Of a stretch of DNA of 64,000 bases, positions 1 through 11,287 are shown piece after piece (position 1 is the stretch's first letter; each line of letters begins with the position of its first letter). The position numbers were made by a program, and so were the translations under genes. The notes under the pieces were generated by a model. The model was not told the DNA's origin. It saw nothing but the letters and a program-made list of their open reading frames with translations, and made no database searches. Location of the stretch: NCBI GenBank assembly GCA_902537665.1, contig CACBCE010000001.1:1-64000 (forward strand). The letters run 5' to 3'. This DNA is from an uncultured Pelagibacteraceae bacterium. GTDB taxonomy: Bacteria > Pseudomonadota > Alphaproteobacteria > Pelagibacterales > Pelagibacteraceae.

Positions 1-2
1 AA

Positions 3-1403
3 GTCACTAAAAACAAAAAGTTATTTTTTCTTTATGGCTGGTTATTTGGACTTGGATATTTTATAAGTAATCTTTATTGGATTTCAATTTCATTGACTTT
101 TGACGAAAGTTTTAAATTTTTGATTCCTCTGTCTATAATTTTAGTTCCAGCTTTTTTAGCTTTATTTTATGGTTTAGCTTCATTTTTATTTTTAATTTTG
201 AAGCCAAAGAAAAATTTGAGTTCGTTTTTCCTTTTTTCTCTGATATTTGGAACGATTGAATTCATAAGAGGAACAATTCTGACTGGGTTTCCATGGAATT
301 TAATTGCTTACAGTTTTTCTAATCATATTGAAATTTTAAATATTACCTCAATTATTGGTACTTATGGCTTTAATCTTTTTTGTATATCTCTTTTCGCTAG
401 TACTTCATTTTTAATCTTTAGAGACAGTAAAAAGGAAATTAATGTTTGTATTTTGTTTTTCATAATCACTTTATTTTTTTATTTTTTTGGATCTCAACGA
501 TTAGAAAGATTCAATAATCTCGAGGCTATTAAGCTAAATCACAAAATACGGGTTATAAGCTCAAACGTTAGTATTGATAGATTTTATAAAGATATCGACC
601 CTATTTCAGTAATTGATGATCTAATTAAAATAAGTTCACCAAAGAATAATGAAAAAATGATTTTTATTTGGCCCGAAAGTATTTTGCCAGACATTTCAAA
701 AGATCAACTTAGGGAATATAAATTCCTTTTTGAGAATGAATTTAATGAAAATCACATATTACTAATTGGGATTAATGAAATAAAAGAAAACAGTCAAATT
801 ATAAGATATTTTAATTCACTTACAATCTATGATCACAACCTTGAAATATTAGATTCATACAACAAAGTTAATCTGGTACCTTTTGGTGAATTTTTACCCT
901 TTGAAAAAATTCTAGGCCTAATTGGATTAAAGACAATAACTAATAATTATCAATCTTATTCAAAAGGAGAAAAAAGAAATGTTTTAGAGGTCAAAAAACT
1001 CAATTTTTCAGTAAGATTATTACCACTTATTTGTTACGAAATAATTTATACAGGTAAAATTTTTAATAACAGAGATTTTGATTTTATTGTAAATATTTCT
1101 GAGGATGGTTGGTTTGGTCAATCTGTAGGTCCCTATCAACATTTTGTACATAGCATTTATAGAGGAATTGAAAGTGGTAAATATGTTTTAAGGTCCGCTA
1201 ACAATGGCATTGCAGCAATCGTTAATCCTTTAGGTATTGTTGAAAAAAAAGTTGATTTAAATCAATCAGGTTATGTGGATTTTATTGAGTCAAAAAAAAT
1301 AACACCAACAATATTTTCAAAATATGGTAATAAAATTTTTGGATTAATGATTTTATTGTATATTTTATTAATATTTTCATTTAATAGGATAAAAAATGAG
1401 TAA
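3..1403 (+). CDS. lnt: Apolipoprotein N-acyltransferase (5' truncated by window edge)
   Basis: Frame is open from base 3 ([35 protein letters not shown]...) upstream of the track's start; CN-hydrolase motifs ([21 protein letters not shown]). Confidence 0.9.
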   Translation, partial: VTKNKKLFFLYGWLFGLGYFISNLYWISISLTFDESFKFLIPLSIILVPAFLALFYGLASFLFLILKPKKNLSSFFLFSLIFGTIEFIRGTILTGFPWNLIAYSFSNHIEILNITSIIGTYGFNLFCISLFASTSFLIFRDSKKEINVCILFFIITLFFYFFGSQRLERFNNLEAIKLNHKIRVISSNVSIDRFYKDIDPISVIDDLIKISSPKNNEKMIFIWPESILPDISKDQLREYKFLFENEFNENHILLIGINEIKENSQIIRYFNSLTIYDHNLEILDSYNKVNLVPFGEFLPFEKILGLIGLKTITNNYQSYSKGEKRNVLEVKKLNFSVRLLPLICYEIIYTGKIFNNRDFDFIVNISEDGWFGQSVGPYQHFVHSIYRGIESGKYVLRSANNGIAAIVNPLGIVEKKVDLNQSGYVDFIESKKITPTIFSKYGNKIFGLMILLYILLIFSFNRIKNE

Positions 1404-2565
1404 TTTAAAAAATTATCTTTTCACAAGTGAGTCAGTTTCAGAGGGACATCCCGATAAAGTTTCAGATAGAATCTCTGACATGGTTGTTGATACTTTTATC
1501 TCGAGAGATCCATATTCAAGAGTAGCATGTGAAACTTTAACAACAACAAATAAAGTTGTTCTCGCAGGTGAAGTAAGGGGCCCAGAAATTAAAAAGGATG
1601 AATTAATTGAGAAGGTTAGAAATTGTATAAAAGATATAGGTTATGATCAGGAAGGTTTTACTTGGAGGGAGGCCACAAAAATTGAAAGTCATTTACATGC
1701 CCAATCTGCTGATATTGCAATGGGTGTAGATTCATCTAGTAATAAAGATGAAGGAGCTGGTGATCAAGGAATTATGTTTGGTTACGCTTGTAATGAAACA
1801 GATGTATTAATGCCAGCACCAATTCATTACTCCCATAAAATTTTAAGATTAATGGCAGAAGATAGAAAATCTGGAAAATTAAAAAATATTGAACCAGACT
1901 CTAAAAGCCAAGTAACATTTGAGTATATTGATGGAAAGCCAGCAAAGGTAAAGTCAGTTGTTATTTCCTCACAGCATTCTGCTGATGTAAATCAGACTCA
2001 AGTCAAAGATTTGTTGAGACCGTATATGTTAAAGTCTATACCAAAAAATTTACTTGATGGTTTTAACGAAGATGAATTTTATGTTAATCCAACAGGTAAT
2101 TTTGTTATTGGTGGTCCAGATGGAGACTGTGGCTTAACTGGAAGAAAAATTATAGTTGATACCTATGGAGGAGCTGCACCACATGGAGGTGGTGCATTTT
2201 CAGGTAAAGATCCCACAAAAGTTGATCGATCAGCAGCGTATGCAGCTAGATATATCGCTAAAAATATCGTTGGCTCAAAAATTTCGGAAAGATGTTTAAT
2301 CCAGTTAGCATATGCAATTGGTGTTTCAAAACCGTTATCTATCTATGTCGACTTATTTGATAATGATTTAGATAAAAACAAATTTGTAGTAGATAAAATT
2401 AGGAAAAATTTCGATTTGAGTCCAAGAGGAATAAGAGAAATGTTAAATTTGAATAAGCCAATTTATGAAAAAACAGCAGCCTACGGTCATTTCGGTAGAG
2501 TTCCTGAAGATAATGGTTCGTTTTCATGGGAAAAAATTGATAAAATAGGCATTTTTTCTAAATAG
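1396..2565 (+). CDS. metK: S-adenosylmethionine synthetase
   Basis: [45 protein letters not shown] motifs. Confidence 0.97.
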   Translation: MSNLKNYLFTSESVSEGHPDKVSDRISDMVVDTFISRDPYSRVACETLTTTNKVVLAGEVRGPEIKKDELIEKVRNCIKDIGYDQEGFTWREATKIESHLHAQSADIAMGVDSSSNKDEGAGDQGIMFGYACNETDVLMPAPIHYSHKILRLMAEDRKSGKLKNIEPDSKSQVTFEYIDGKPAKVKSVVISSQHSADVNQTQVKDLLRPYMLKSIPKNLLDGFNEDEFYVNPTGNFVIGGPDGDCGLTGRKIIVDTYGGAAPHGGGAFSGKDPTKVDRSAAYAARYIAKNIVGSKISERCLIQLAYAIGVSKPLSIYVDLFDNDLDKNKFVVDKIRKNFDLSPRGIREMLNLNKPIYEKTAAYGHFGRVPEDNGSFSWEKIDKIGIFSK

Positions 2566-2571
2566 TTTGAG

Positions 2572-2599
2572 TTGAAATAGAAAAAAACTTTATTATATT
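2572..2599 (+). promoter_or_regulatory. Candidate sigma70 promoter for nusA operon (TTGAAA-N16-TATATT)
   Basis: -35 TTGAAA 2572-2577, -10 TATATT 2594-2599. Confidence 0.45.
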
Positions 2600-2621
2600 C
2601 CATTTACATTGTTGAATTTAC

Positions 2622-2649
2622 AAAATGGGCCTTAGCCCATTTTTTTTTG
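2622..2649 (+). terminator. Rho-independent terminator / attenuator in nusA leader
   Basis: AAAATGGGC-CTTA-GCCCATTTT 9-bp stem, followed by T tract. Confidence 0.8.
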
Positions 2650-2661
2650 GAGCATATAAAA

Positions 2662-4215
2662 ATGTTAAACAAAAGAGCTGATAAACTTGAATTATTAAGA
2701 ATTGCTGAGGCTGTTGCATTAGAAAAATCTATTGATAAAGAACTTATAATAAATTCAATGGAAACTGGTATTGCAAAGGCAGCAAAATCTAAATTCGGTC
2801 AAGATAATGAGATTAAAGTTTCAATAAATAGAGATAACGGAGATATAGAGATTTTTAGAAAATTAATTGTTGCTGAAAATCCAGAAAATTCAAATACTGA
2901 AATAAAGTTAGAGGATGCTATTAATTTAAATGAGCTAAACAAAGAAAAATCAATTGGAGATGAAGTTTTGCAACCATTGCCAACCTTTGATTTTGGAAGA
3001 ATAGCTGCACAAATTGCTAAACAAGTAATAAATACAAGTGTTAGGGAAGCAGAGCGTGATAAACAATTTAATGATTATATCGATAAAAAAGACACAATAT
3101 TAAGTGGTATCGTTAAAAGATTGGAATTCGGAAATGTAATAGTTGATTTAGGTAGAACAGAGGCAATCATACAAAAAAATGAGCTCATACCTAGAGAAAT
3201 TATTAAAGCAGGTGATAGAATTAAAGCTTATTGTTTTGATGTAAGAAGAGAGCAAAGAGGACAGCAGATTTTTTTATCTAGAGCTCATCCAAAATTTATG
3301 GAAAAACTTTTTATCCAAGAGGTTCCAGAAATCTATGATGGTCTTATAGAAATAAAATCTTCTTCCAGAGATCCAGGAAGTAGAGCAAAAATTTGTGTAA
3401 AAGCAGTCGAAGCTTCTTTAGATCCGGTGGGTGCTTGCGTTGGTATGAGAGGTTCGAGGGTGCAAGCAGTCGTAAATGAACTTCAAGGTGAAAAAATTGA
3501 TATAGTTAATTGGTCAGAAGATCCTGCTATCTTGGTATCTAACTCTCTATCACCAGCTGATGTTTTAAGAGTAAATGTAGACTCAGAGAGAAAAAAATTA
3601 GACGTAATATTGACGGAGGAAAACTTAAGTAAAGCTATTGGGAGAAGAGGTCAGAATGTTAGGTTAGCAACAAAACTTTTAAACTATGAAATTAATATAA
3701 TGACAGATAAAGAGGACTCAGAGAGAAGACAATTAGAATTTAAAGAAAAAACAGAGAACTTTGTAAAAAATTTGGAGCTGGATGAAACATTAGGACAATT
3801 ATTAGTTGCCGAAGGATTTTCAACTATTGATGACATAAAAGATAGTTCAGTAGAAAATTTACTGAAGATAGAGGGTATTGAAGAAGACACTGCAAAAGCC
3901 CTTATTGAAAGAGCAAAAGAATTTTATGAAAAAGATCAAGAGGATATATCAAAAAGAATTAAAGAACTTGGGCTTGATGAGTCTTTAATTAATTTAAAGG
4001 GTTTAACTCCTGGTATGTTGGTTACTCTAGGTGAAAAAAAAATCCTTAAGTTGGAGGATTTTGCTGATTTAGCTTCTGATGAATTAACAGGGGGATATGA
4101 TGTTATTAAAGGCTCTAAAATTAAAATTGAAGGTTATCTCGAAGATTTTGCATTAACAAAAGACGAGGCAGATTCTTTAATAATGTCTGCTAGAAATATA
4201 GTATATAAAGATTGA
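2662..4215 (+). CDS. nusA: Transcription termination/antitermination protein NusA
   Basis: S1/KH architecture; DPVGACVGMRGSRVQAVVNELQGEKIDIV; ATG at 2662 preceded by GGAG (track start at 2647 is TTG). Confidence 0.95.
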   Translation: MLNKRADKLELLRIAEAVALEKSIDKELIINSMETGIAKAAKSKFGQDNEIKVSINRDNGDIEIFRKLIVAENPENSNTEIKLEDAINLNELNKEKSIGDEVLQPLPTFDFGRIAAQIAKQVINTSVREAERDKQFNDYIDKKDTILSGIVKRLEFGNVIVDLGRTEAIIQKNELIPREIIKAGDRIKAYCFDVRREQRGQQIFLSRAHPKFMEKLFIQEVPEIYDGLIEIKSSSRDPGSRAKICVKAVEASLDPVGACVGMRGSRVQAVVNELQGEKIDIVNWSEDPAILVSNSLSPADVLRVNVDSERKKLDVILTEENLSKAIGRRGQNVRLATKLLNYEINIMTDKEDSERRQLEFKEKTENFVKNLELDETLGQLLVAEGFSTIDDIKDSSVENLLKIEGIEEDTAKALIERAKEFYEKDQEDISKRIKELGLDESLINLKGLTPGMLVTLGEKKILKLEDFADLASDELTGGYDVIKGSKIKIEGYLEDFALTKDEADSLIMSARNIVYKD

Positions 4216-4225
4216 GAGATGAGAT

Positions 4226-6397
4226 ATGGAGAACAAAAAAATAAAACTAACAATATCAGGAAAACCCAAAAAGCCTTTAAATAATTTTGAGTCACCTAAT
4301 TCACATCCAAATAAAACAGTTACGTCTAGTAAACCACAAAATAGATTTAATAAGAAAGGAAGTTCTTTTAGACCAAATAAGCCTTTATTTACATCAAAAA
4401 AACAATCAACACCCAACGACTTTGAAAAAAGAAAACTTGCAGAGCAAAGGGCCACTAAAAGATTAAAAGATGAAGGAGATTTAAAAGATAAAAAAGTTAA
4501 ACTAGGAACTAAAAAGAGAGAGATAAAATTAACCGTTTCTAGAGCGCTAAGTGACGAGATAGAGGCGAGGGAAAGAAGTTTAGCATCAGTTAAAAGAGCA
4601 AGAGAAAAAGAGAATAAAAATCTAAACAAAAATATTAAAAAAGAGGATTTAAAGCCTGTAAAAAGGGATGTGAACATTCCTGAGGCAATTACAGTAAGAG
4701 AATTAGCAAACAGAATGGCAGAACAATCAAGCAATGTGATTAAATATCTTTTTGGAATGGGTGTGACTGTTACAATAAATCAGACTTTAGCTGCTGATAC
4801 AGCAGAATTTTTAGTTAAAGAATTTGGCCATAATCCGATTAGAGAGGAAAAAGCTGAGGAAATCATTCAAAAGAAAAAAGCATTAAGGACTGAAAATTTA
4901 AGAAACAGACCTGCAATTGTTACTGTAATGGGCCATGTAGATCATGGTAAAACTTCATTATTAGATGTTTTAAGAAGCGCGAATGTTGTTTCAGGCGAGT
5001 TTGGCGGAATAACTCAACATATAGGAGCATATCAAATTGAAGGTCAGGGAAATAAATTAACATTCATTGATACTCCTGGTCATGCTGCATTTACAGAAAT
5101 GAGAGCGAGAGGGTCAAAACTGACTGATATAGTGGTTTTGGTAGTTGCTGCAGATGATGGCGTAAAACCTCAGACTATAGAGTCAATTAAACATGCTAAA
5201 GCTGCAAATGTACCAATTGTTGTTGCAATTAATAAGTGTGATCTACCTGAGGCTGATCCTCAAAAGATTAAAAACCAATTGCTTGAGCATGAATTAATTG
5301 CAGAAGATTTGTCAGGTGACACTTTAATGGTGGAAATTTCAACAAAAACAAAAAAGAATTTAGATAAATTAGTTGAGTCAATAATACTTCAAGCTGAGAT
5401 TCTAGATCTCAAAACAGATTATGAGTCCAGAGCTACTGGTATAGTTTTAGAGTCAAAAATTGATGCTGGTAGGGGTCCAGTTGTTAGCATAGTTGTTACA
5501 AGTGGAACACTCAAAAAAGGAGATTATTTTGTAAGTGGTTTAAAATGGGGAAAAATAAGAGCAATAATAAATGATAAAGGTCAAAATATAAATGAAGCAT
5601 TTCCATCTACTCCTGTTGAAGTTTTAGGGATCAATGGTGCATCTAAAGCGGGGGATGATTTCATAGTGTTTGAAAATGAAAAAGAGGTAAAAACGTTAAG
5701 TGAGACTCGAGCTCAAGAGAAAAAGCAAGGTCAAAATCCACTTACATTTGCAACACAAGAATCTGCGTTCTCTAATAATTCATCAAAAGTGCTGAATATG
5801 ATAATTAAGTCTGACGTACATGGTTCATCTGAAGCGATTAAAAATGCGATTAGTCAAATTAAACACGATGAGGTTAATGCAAAAATAATTTTAGCTGACA
5901 TTGGAATGGTAACAGAAACAGATGTGACATTGGCTAAGGCCTCTGATGCACTTTTAATAGCTTTTAATGTTAAACCTAGTAAAGAAGCAAAAAAGCTTGC
6001 AGAAAATGAAAATATAAAAATTTCTTCTTATAATATTATTTATGAAGTGTTAGACTTTATAAAACAAAGAATGTCAGGATTGTTAACACCTGATATTGAA
6101 GAAAAGATTACTGGAACAGCTCAAATTTTGGAAATTTTTAAAGTCTCTGGAGCAGGAAAGGTAGCTGGTTCAAAAGTTACTGAGGGTGAAATAAGTAGCT
6201 CATCTGATGTAAGGATTATCAGAGATGGAGCAATTATTTATACTGGAAAAGTTTCAACGATATTCAGAGAAAAAAACCAAGTGAAGCAAGTTAGCGGTGG
6301 TCAAGAATGTGGAATAACGGTCAAAGATTATATGGATTTTCAAAAAAATGATACTATTGAAGCTTTTAGTGTCACATCTACAGAGAGGTCAATATAA
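4226..6397 (+). CDS. infB: Translation initiation factor IF-2
   Basis: VTVMGHVDHGKTSLLD, DTPGHAAF, NKCD GTPase motifs. Confidence 0.97.
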   Translation: MENKKIKLTISGKPKKPLNNFESPNSHPNKTVTSSKPQNRFNKKGSSFRPNKPLFTSKKQSTPNDFEKRKLAEQRATKRLKDEGDLKDKKVKLGTKKREIKLTVSRALSDEIEARERSLASVKRAREKENKNLNKNIKKEDLKPVKRDVNIPEAITVRELANRMAEQSSNVIKYLFGMGVTVTINQTLAADTAEFLVKEFGHNPIREEKAEEIIQKKKALRTENLRNRPAIVTVMGHVDHGKTSLLDVLRSANVVSGEFGGITQHIGAYQIEGQGNKLTFIDTPGHAAFTEMRARGSKLTDIVVLVVAADDGVKPQTIESIKHAKAANVPIVVAINKCDLPEADPQKIKNQLLEHELIAEDLSGDTLMVEISTKTKKNLDKLVESIILQAEILDLKTDYESRATGIVLESKIDAGRGPVVSIVVTSGTLKKGDYFVSGLKWGKIRAIINDKGQNINEAFPSTPVEVLGINGASKAGDDFIVFENEKEVKTLSETRAQEKKQGQNPLTFATQESAFSNNSSKVLNMIIKSDVHGSSEAIKNAISQIKHDEVNAKIILADIGMVTETDVTLAKASDALLIAFNVKPSKEAKKLAENENIKISSYNIIYEVLDFIKQRMSGLLTPDIEEKITGTAQILEIFKVSGAGKVAGSKVTEGEISSSSDVRIIRDGAIIYTGKVSTIFREKNQVKQVSGGQECGITVKDYMDFQKNDTIEAFSVTSTERSI

Positions 6398-6765
6398 TGG
6401 CAGATAGAATAGGAAAAACAGTATCCCAAAGACAGCTTAGAGTTGGAGAGATGATTAAACAGTCTTTAAGCATGATTTTTATTAGAAATGAGGCTAAAGT
6501 GCCAAATTTAGAGACTAATACTATAACAGTGACAGAGGTTAGAATGAGCCCAGATTTGAAAATTGCTAAAGCATATGTTCTTCCACTAGGAGGAAAGGAT
6601 GCTGAAGAAACAATTCAAGTTTTAAAGGAATATTCATTTTTAATTAGAAAAATTTTATCACAAAAAGTTGTTATGAAATTTTTACCAAAATTACTTTTTA
6701 GAAAAGACGAATCTTTTGAATATGCAGAAAAAATAGAGAACTTAATCAAACAAACTAATAAATAG
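6397..6765 (+). CDS. rbfA: Ribosome-binding factor A
   Basis: RbfA-like sequence in position after infB (MSPDLKIAKAYVLPLGG). Confidence 0.9.
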   Translation: MADRIGKTVSQRQLRVGEMIKQSLSMIFIRNEAKVPNLETNTITVTEVRMSPDLKIAKAYVLPLGGKDAEETIQVLKEYSFLIRKILSQKVVMKFLPKLLFRKDESFEYAEKIENLIKQTNK

Positions 6766-6777
6766 AAAGAAAATAGT

Positions 6778-7026
6778 ATGAATAAAAAAATACAAGAATT
6801 AGCAATGCATGATAAGGATACAGGTTCATCTGAAATACAGATTGCTTTGCTTACAGAAAAGATTGAAAATCTCTCTAAGCACATAAAACAATTCAAAAAA
6901 GACAAACATTCATCTGTTGGATTGTTGAGAGCAGTCAATAGAAGAAAAAAATTGTTAGAATACCTTAAGAAGAACAAAATAGATTCTTACAAAAATGTAC
7001 TGTCGAAATTGAATTTAAGAAAATAG
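6778..7026 (+). CDS. rpsO: 30S ribosomal protein S15
   Basis: DTGSSEIQIALLTEKIENLSKHIKQFKKDKHSSVGLLRAVNRRKKLLEYLKK. Confidence 0.95.
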   Translation: MNKKIQELAMHDKDTGSSEIQIALLTEKIENLSKHIKQFKKDKHSSVGLLRAVNRRKKLLEYLKKNKIDSYKNVLSKLNLRK

Positions 7027-7041
7027 AAGTCAAGATAGATA

Positions 7042-7074
7042 GAACGGAACGAAACGAAACGAAATGGAAATGAA
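7042..7074 (+). repeat. Short degenerate pentamer repeat in rpsO-pnp spacer
   Basis: GAACG GAACG AAACG AAACG AAATG GAAATG AAATG read directly. Confidence 0.75.
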
Positions 7075-9147
7075 ATGTTTAAAGTATATAAGAAGGAAAT
7101 TGAAGTAGCAGGAAAGAAGTTAAGTTTAGAAACAGGTAAAGTAGCAAGACAGGCAGACGGCGCAATAATCGCAACATGTGGTGAGACAGTTGTTTTAGCA
7201 ACAGTGGTGGGAGCAAAAAAAGTAAATCCAGATATGGATTATTTTCCATTATCTGTGAACTATCAAGAAAAGTATTATGCAGCTGGAAAAATTCCAGGTG
7301 GATATTTCAAAAGAGAGGCAAGGCCAACTGAAAGTGAAACGTTAATTTCAAGATTAATTGACAGACCTATTAGACCATTATTCCCAGATGAATTTAAAAA
7401 TGAGGTTCAGTTGTTACCAACTGTAATTTCTTATGATAAAGAAAATGAAGCTGATATTTTATCTATTACAGCGTCTTCAGCAGCATTAGCAATTTCAGGC
7501 ATGCCATTTATGGGGCCGGTAGGAGCTTCTAGAGTTGGATATATTGATGGCAAGTATGTTTTGAACCCGTCAAAAACAGACTTAGAAAAATCAAAATTAG
7601 ATTTAGTCGTAGCAGGTACAAAAGATGCTGTGCTAATGGTTGAATCAGAGGCAAGTGGTTTAACAGAGGAAGAAATGTTAAATGCAGTTAAATTTGGTCA
7701 TGAAGGTTTTGTTCCTGTGATTGAAATGATTGAGGAACTTGCAAAAGAATGTAGAAAACCTGAATGGTCTGTTGAAAAGAAAGATCTTTCGGAAGTGAAG
7801 AAAAAACTTGAAGAAACATTTACTGAAGATCTTAAAAAAGCTTTTGCGACTAGAGATAAACAAGATAGATCAAACCAAATTTCAGAGATCACTGATAAAG
7901 CAAAAAAACTTTATGAGGAGGATGAAAATTATACTGATCTTGATGTGAATTCTGAGCTTAAAAATCTTGAAAAAACAATAGTAAGGACTGACATTCTTAA
8001 AAATAAAAATAGAATTGATGGTAGAGGATTATCTGATGTAAGACCTATTTCTTGTGAGGTAGGAATTTTACCAAGATCTCATGGCTCGGCTTTATTCACT
8101 AGGGGAGAAACACAGGCAATTGTAACTGCAACTTTAGGAACCTCAGATGATGAACAAAGAATCGAAAGCTTAGATGGATTACAAAGAGAAAGGTTTATGC
8201 TTCATTATAATTTTCCACCGTTCTCAGTTGGTGAAACAGGTAGAATAGGAACTGGTAGAAGAGAAATAGGACATGGTAAATTAGCTTGGAGAGCCATCCA
8301 CTCTTCATTACCATCAAGTGAATCATTTCCTTACACATTTAGAGTTGTTTCAGAAATTACAGAGTCTAACGGTTCTTCCTCAATGGCTACAGTTTGTGGA
8401 ACATCACTTGCATTAATGGATGCGGGTGTGCCTATCAAAGAACCTGTTGCGGGTATTGCGATGGGATTGATTAAAGAAGGAGATAAGTTTAGCGTCTTAT
8501 CAGATATTTTAGGTGATGAAGATCATCTTGGGGATATGGATTTTAAAGTTGCTGGAACTAAAAATGGAATTACTTCACTTCAAATGGATATTAAAATCAC
8601 TGGTATTACATTTGAGATTATGGAACAGGCATTAAGCCAAGCTAAAGATGGAAGAATTCATATTTTAGGTGAAATGAATAAAGCATTATCAGCTTCAAGA
8701 TCAGATGTTGGAAAACATACTCCAAAGATGGAAAAAATCTCTGTTGATAAAAAAGATATTGCTGCTGTGATCGGAAAAGGTGGAGCAACAATAAGAGAGA
8801 TTGTAGAAAAATCAGGTGCAAAAGTTGATGTAAATGATGAAGGCATAGTTACAGTTGCTGCTCCAGATGAAGAATCGAGAAATATTGCAATGCAAATGAT
8901 CAAAGACATAACTGCAAAAGCTGAACTAAATAAAATTTATTCAGGAAAAGTTATGAAAATTATGGAATTTGGTGCATTTGTAAACTTTTTAGGCAAACAA
9001 GATGGACTTGTTCATATTTCAGAGCTTGCAGATAAAAGAGTAGCTAAAGTAACTGACGTTATCAAAGAAGGTGACGAGGTAAAAGTTAAAGTGATTGGTT
9101 TCGATAGAGGTAAAGTCAAGTTATCTATGAAACAAGCAGCTGAATAG
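7075..9147 (+). CDS. pnp: Polyribonucleotide nucleotidyltransferase
   Basis: Two RNase PH domains, KH and S1 domain C-terminus. Confidence 0.97.
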   Translation: MFKVYKKEIEVAGKKLSLETGKVARQADGAIIATCGETVVLATVVGAKKVNPDMDYFPLSVNYQEKYYAAGKIPGGYFKREARPTESETLISRLIDRPIRPLFPDEFKNEVQLLPTVISYDKENEADILSITASSAALAISGMPFMGPVGASRVGYIDGKYVLNPSKTDLEKSKLDLVVAGTKDAVLMVESEASGLTEEEMLNAVKFGHEGFVPVIEMIEELAKECRKPEWSVEKKDLSEVKKKLEETFTEDLKKAFATRDKQDRSNQISEITDKAKKLYEEDENYTDLDVNSELKNLEKTIVRTDILKNKNRIDGRGLSDVRPISCEVGILPRSHGSALFTRGETQAIVTATLGTSDDEQRIESLDGLQRERFMLHYNFPPFSVGETGRIGTGRREIGHGKLAWRAIHSSLPSSESFPYTFRVVSEITESNGSSSMATVCGTSLALMDAGVPIKEPVAGIAMGLIKEGDKFSVLSDILGDEDHLGDMDFKVAGTKNGITSLQMDIKITGITFEIMEQALSQAKDGRIHILGEMNKALSASRSDVGKHTPKMEKISVDKKDIAAVIGKGGATIREIVEKSGAKVDVNDEGIVTVAAPDEESRNIAMQMIKDITAKAELNKIYSGKVMKIMEFGAFVNFLGKQDGLVHISELADKRVAKVTDVIKEGDEVKVKVIGFDRGKVKLSMKQAAE

Positions 9148-9158
9148 ATTTAAAAATT

Positions 9159-9278
9159 ATGGAGATATTTATATTTTTAGTTTGTTTAGTATTTGTGATT
9201 TATTATTTATTTAGGCCCACTTCTAAAAAAGAAAAGGATCAATTTAATGATAAAAGTAATTGGCGAGGTGGGTTTTAA
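9159..9278 (+). CDS. Small single-TM protein, 39 aa
   Basis: MEIFIFLVCLVFVIYYLFRPTSKKEKDQFNDKSNWRGGF*; hydrophobic N-terminus, basic/polar tail; fills pnp-fabI gap. Confidence 0.55.
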   Translation: MEIFIFLVCLVFVIYYLFRPTSKKEKDQFNDKSNWRGGF

Positions 9279-9287
9279 ACTAAAAAT

Positions 9288-10073
9288 TTAACTTATATTT
9301 TTAGGATCTGGCATTCCAACTTTATTATATCCGGCATCTACATAGTGGATTTCACCTGTTACACCATTCGCGAGTTCACTAAGTAAATATAATGCTGAAT
9401 TACCAACATCATGAATATCTACATTTCTTTTTAAAAAAGAATGATCTTCGTTCCATTTATATAAAAATTTTGCATCTCCTATTGCTGATGCTGCTAGTGT
9501 TTTGATAGGCCCAGCACTTATTGCATTGACCCTTACTCCTTTTGCACCTAAATCTCTTGCAAGGTATTTAACACTCGCTTCAAGAGCAGATTTACAAACA
9601 CCCATCACATTATAATTTGGAATAGCTTTAGTGGACTCGTAAGTCAAAGTTAACATACTACCACCACTTTTCATCACTTTTGATGCCTCTCTAGCGACTT
9701 CAGTAAACGAAAAGCAAGAAATTAACATACTTCTCAAAAAATTTTCTCTAGTCGTATTTAAATATTCACCAGATAACTCTGATTTATCAGAAAAAGCAAC
9801 GGCATGAACTACAAAATCAATTTCTCCCCATTGTGATTTAATATCCTCAAATAATTTTATTATTTCCTCTTTTTTTTCGACATCACAGCTAAATGTCACT
9901 TTTGAATTTAATTTTTCTGCCAAAGGTATTACTCTTTTTTTAAGTGCATCACCCAAATAAGTAAATGCTAATTCCGCTCCTGCATCGGCTAATTTTTGAG
10001 AGATACCCCATGCAATAGATCTTTCATTGGCAACACCCATTATTAATCCCTTTTTACCTTTCATTAAACTCAT
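9288..10073 (-). CDS. fabI: Enoyl-[acyl-carrier-protein] reductase (NADH)
   Basis: GKKGLIMGVANERSIAWGI; SAGPIKTLAASAI. Confidence 0.95.
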   Translation of the reverse strand: MSLMKGKKGLIMGVANERSIAWGISQKLADAGAELAFTYLGDALKKRVIPLAEKLNSKVTFSCDVEKKEEIIKLFEDIKSQWGEIDFVVHAVAFSDKSELSGEYLNTTRENFLRSMLISCFSFTEVAREASKVMKSGGSMLTLTYESTKAIPNYNVMGVCKSALEASVKYLARDLGAKGVRVNAISAGPIKTLAASAIGDAKFLYKWNEDHSFLKRNVDIHDVGNSALYLLSELANGVTGEIHYVDAGYNKVGMPDPKNIS

Positions 10074-10075
10074 TA

Positions 10076-11287
10076 TTAAACCTTTTCAAAAATTAAAGCA
10101 GCATTTGTTCCACCAAAACCAAAACTATTTGACATAACCGAATTTAAGTTCACTCCAGTTTCTGTTTTAGAAACTATTGGGAATTTTTTAGCTTCTTCAT
10201 CCATCTCGTTTATGTTTGCTGAGCCTGCAATAAAATTATTTTTCATCATAATTAAACAATAAATTGCCTCGTGAACAGAAGCAGCACCTAACGGGTGACC
10301 AGACAAAGATTTTGTTGAACTTATTTTTGGAATATTGTCTCCAAAAGTATTTTTTACTGCATTTAGTTCTGTAATATCTCCAACTGGAGTAGATGTCCCA
10401 TGAGTATTGATATAATCAATTTTGTTTTTTGTTGTAGCCATTGCCATTTGCATACATCTTACTGCCCCTTCTCCTGATGGTGCTACCATATCATATCCAT
10501 CAGAGGTAGCTCCATAACCTGTCAATTCTGCATAAATTTTAGCTCCTCTAGCCTTAGCATGTTCGTATTCCTCAAGTACCAAAACTCCACCACCTCCAGC
10601 TATTACAAATCCATCTCTAGTTTTATCATAGGCTCTTGAAGCCGTTTCTGGTGTATCATTATATTTTGATGATAAAGCAGTCATAGCATCAAACATAGCA
10701 GTCATTGCCCAATGGATTTCTTCACTACCACCAGCGAATACAACATCCTGTTTACCCATTTGAATTAATTCCATAGAGTTTCCGATACAGTGTCCACTAG
10801 TTGCACAAGCAGAGCTCATTGTATAATTTGTTCCTTTGATTTTAAAAGGCACTGCAAGTGTTGCAGAAGCAGTACTAGCCATTGTTCTTGGAACAATAAA
10901 TGGGCCCATTAATTTTGGAGTTTTTGCTCTAGTTTTATCTGCAGCCAAAATTACGTTTTCTATAGAGGGACCCCCAGAACCCATTACTATCCCAGTTTTG
11001 AAATTGCTGACTTCTTTTTCCTCTAAGCCCGAGTCCTTAATTGCCTCTTCCATTGCAATATAATTATAAGCTGAGCCCGAACCCATAAATCTTATAGTTT
11101 TTCTATCTACATGATCTTCGAGTTTAATATTAGGTTTTCCATGAACGTGGCTTTTAAGATTATGTTCTTTATATTCTTCACAAAAAGTAATTCCTGATTT
11201 TGAGTTTAAAAGAGATTGGTGGACTTCTTCTTGATTATTACCCAAACAAGAAACAATACCCAATCCTGTGATTACTACCCTTCTCAT
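10076..11287 (-). CDS. fabB: 3-oxoacyl-ACP synthase I
   Basis: [47 protein letters not shown]. Confidence 0.95.
   Translation of the reverse strand: MRRVVITGLGIVSCLGNNQEEVHQSLLNSKSGITFCEEYKEHNLKSHVHGKPNIKLEDHVDRKTIRFMGSGSAYNYIAMEEAIKDSGLEEKEVSNFKTGIVMGSGGPSIENVILAADKTRAKTPKLMGPFIVPRTMASTASATLAVPFKIKGTNYTMSSACATSGHCIGNSMELIQMGKQDVVFAGGSEEIHWAMTAMFDAMTALSSKYNDTPETASRAYDKTRDGFVIAGGGGVLVLEEYEHAKARGAKIYAELTGYGATSDGYDMVAPSGEGAVRCMQMAMATTKNKIDYINTHGTSTPVGDITELNAVKNTFGDNIPKISSTKSLSGHPLGAASVHEAIYCLIMMKNNFIAGSANINEMDEEAKKFPIVSKTETGVNLNSVMSNSFGFGGTNAALIFEKV

Noticed and set aside
4177-4734. 185-aa minus-strand ORF inside infB
   Set aside because: Antisense to the strongly supported infB; Ser/Leu/Phe-rich composition is what antisense of a Lys/Glu-rich coding region gives
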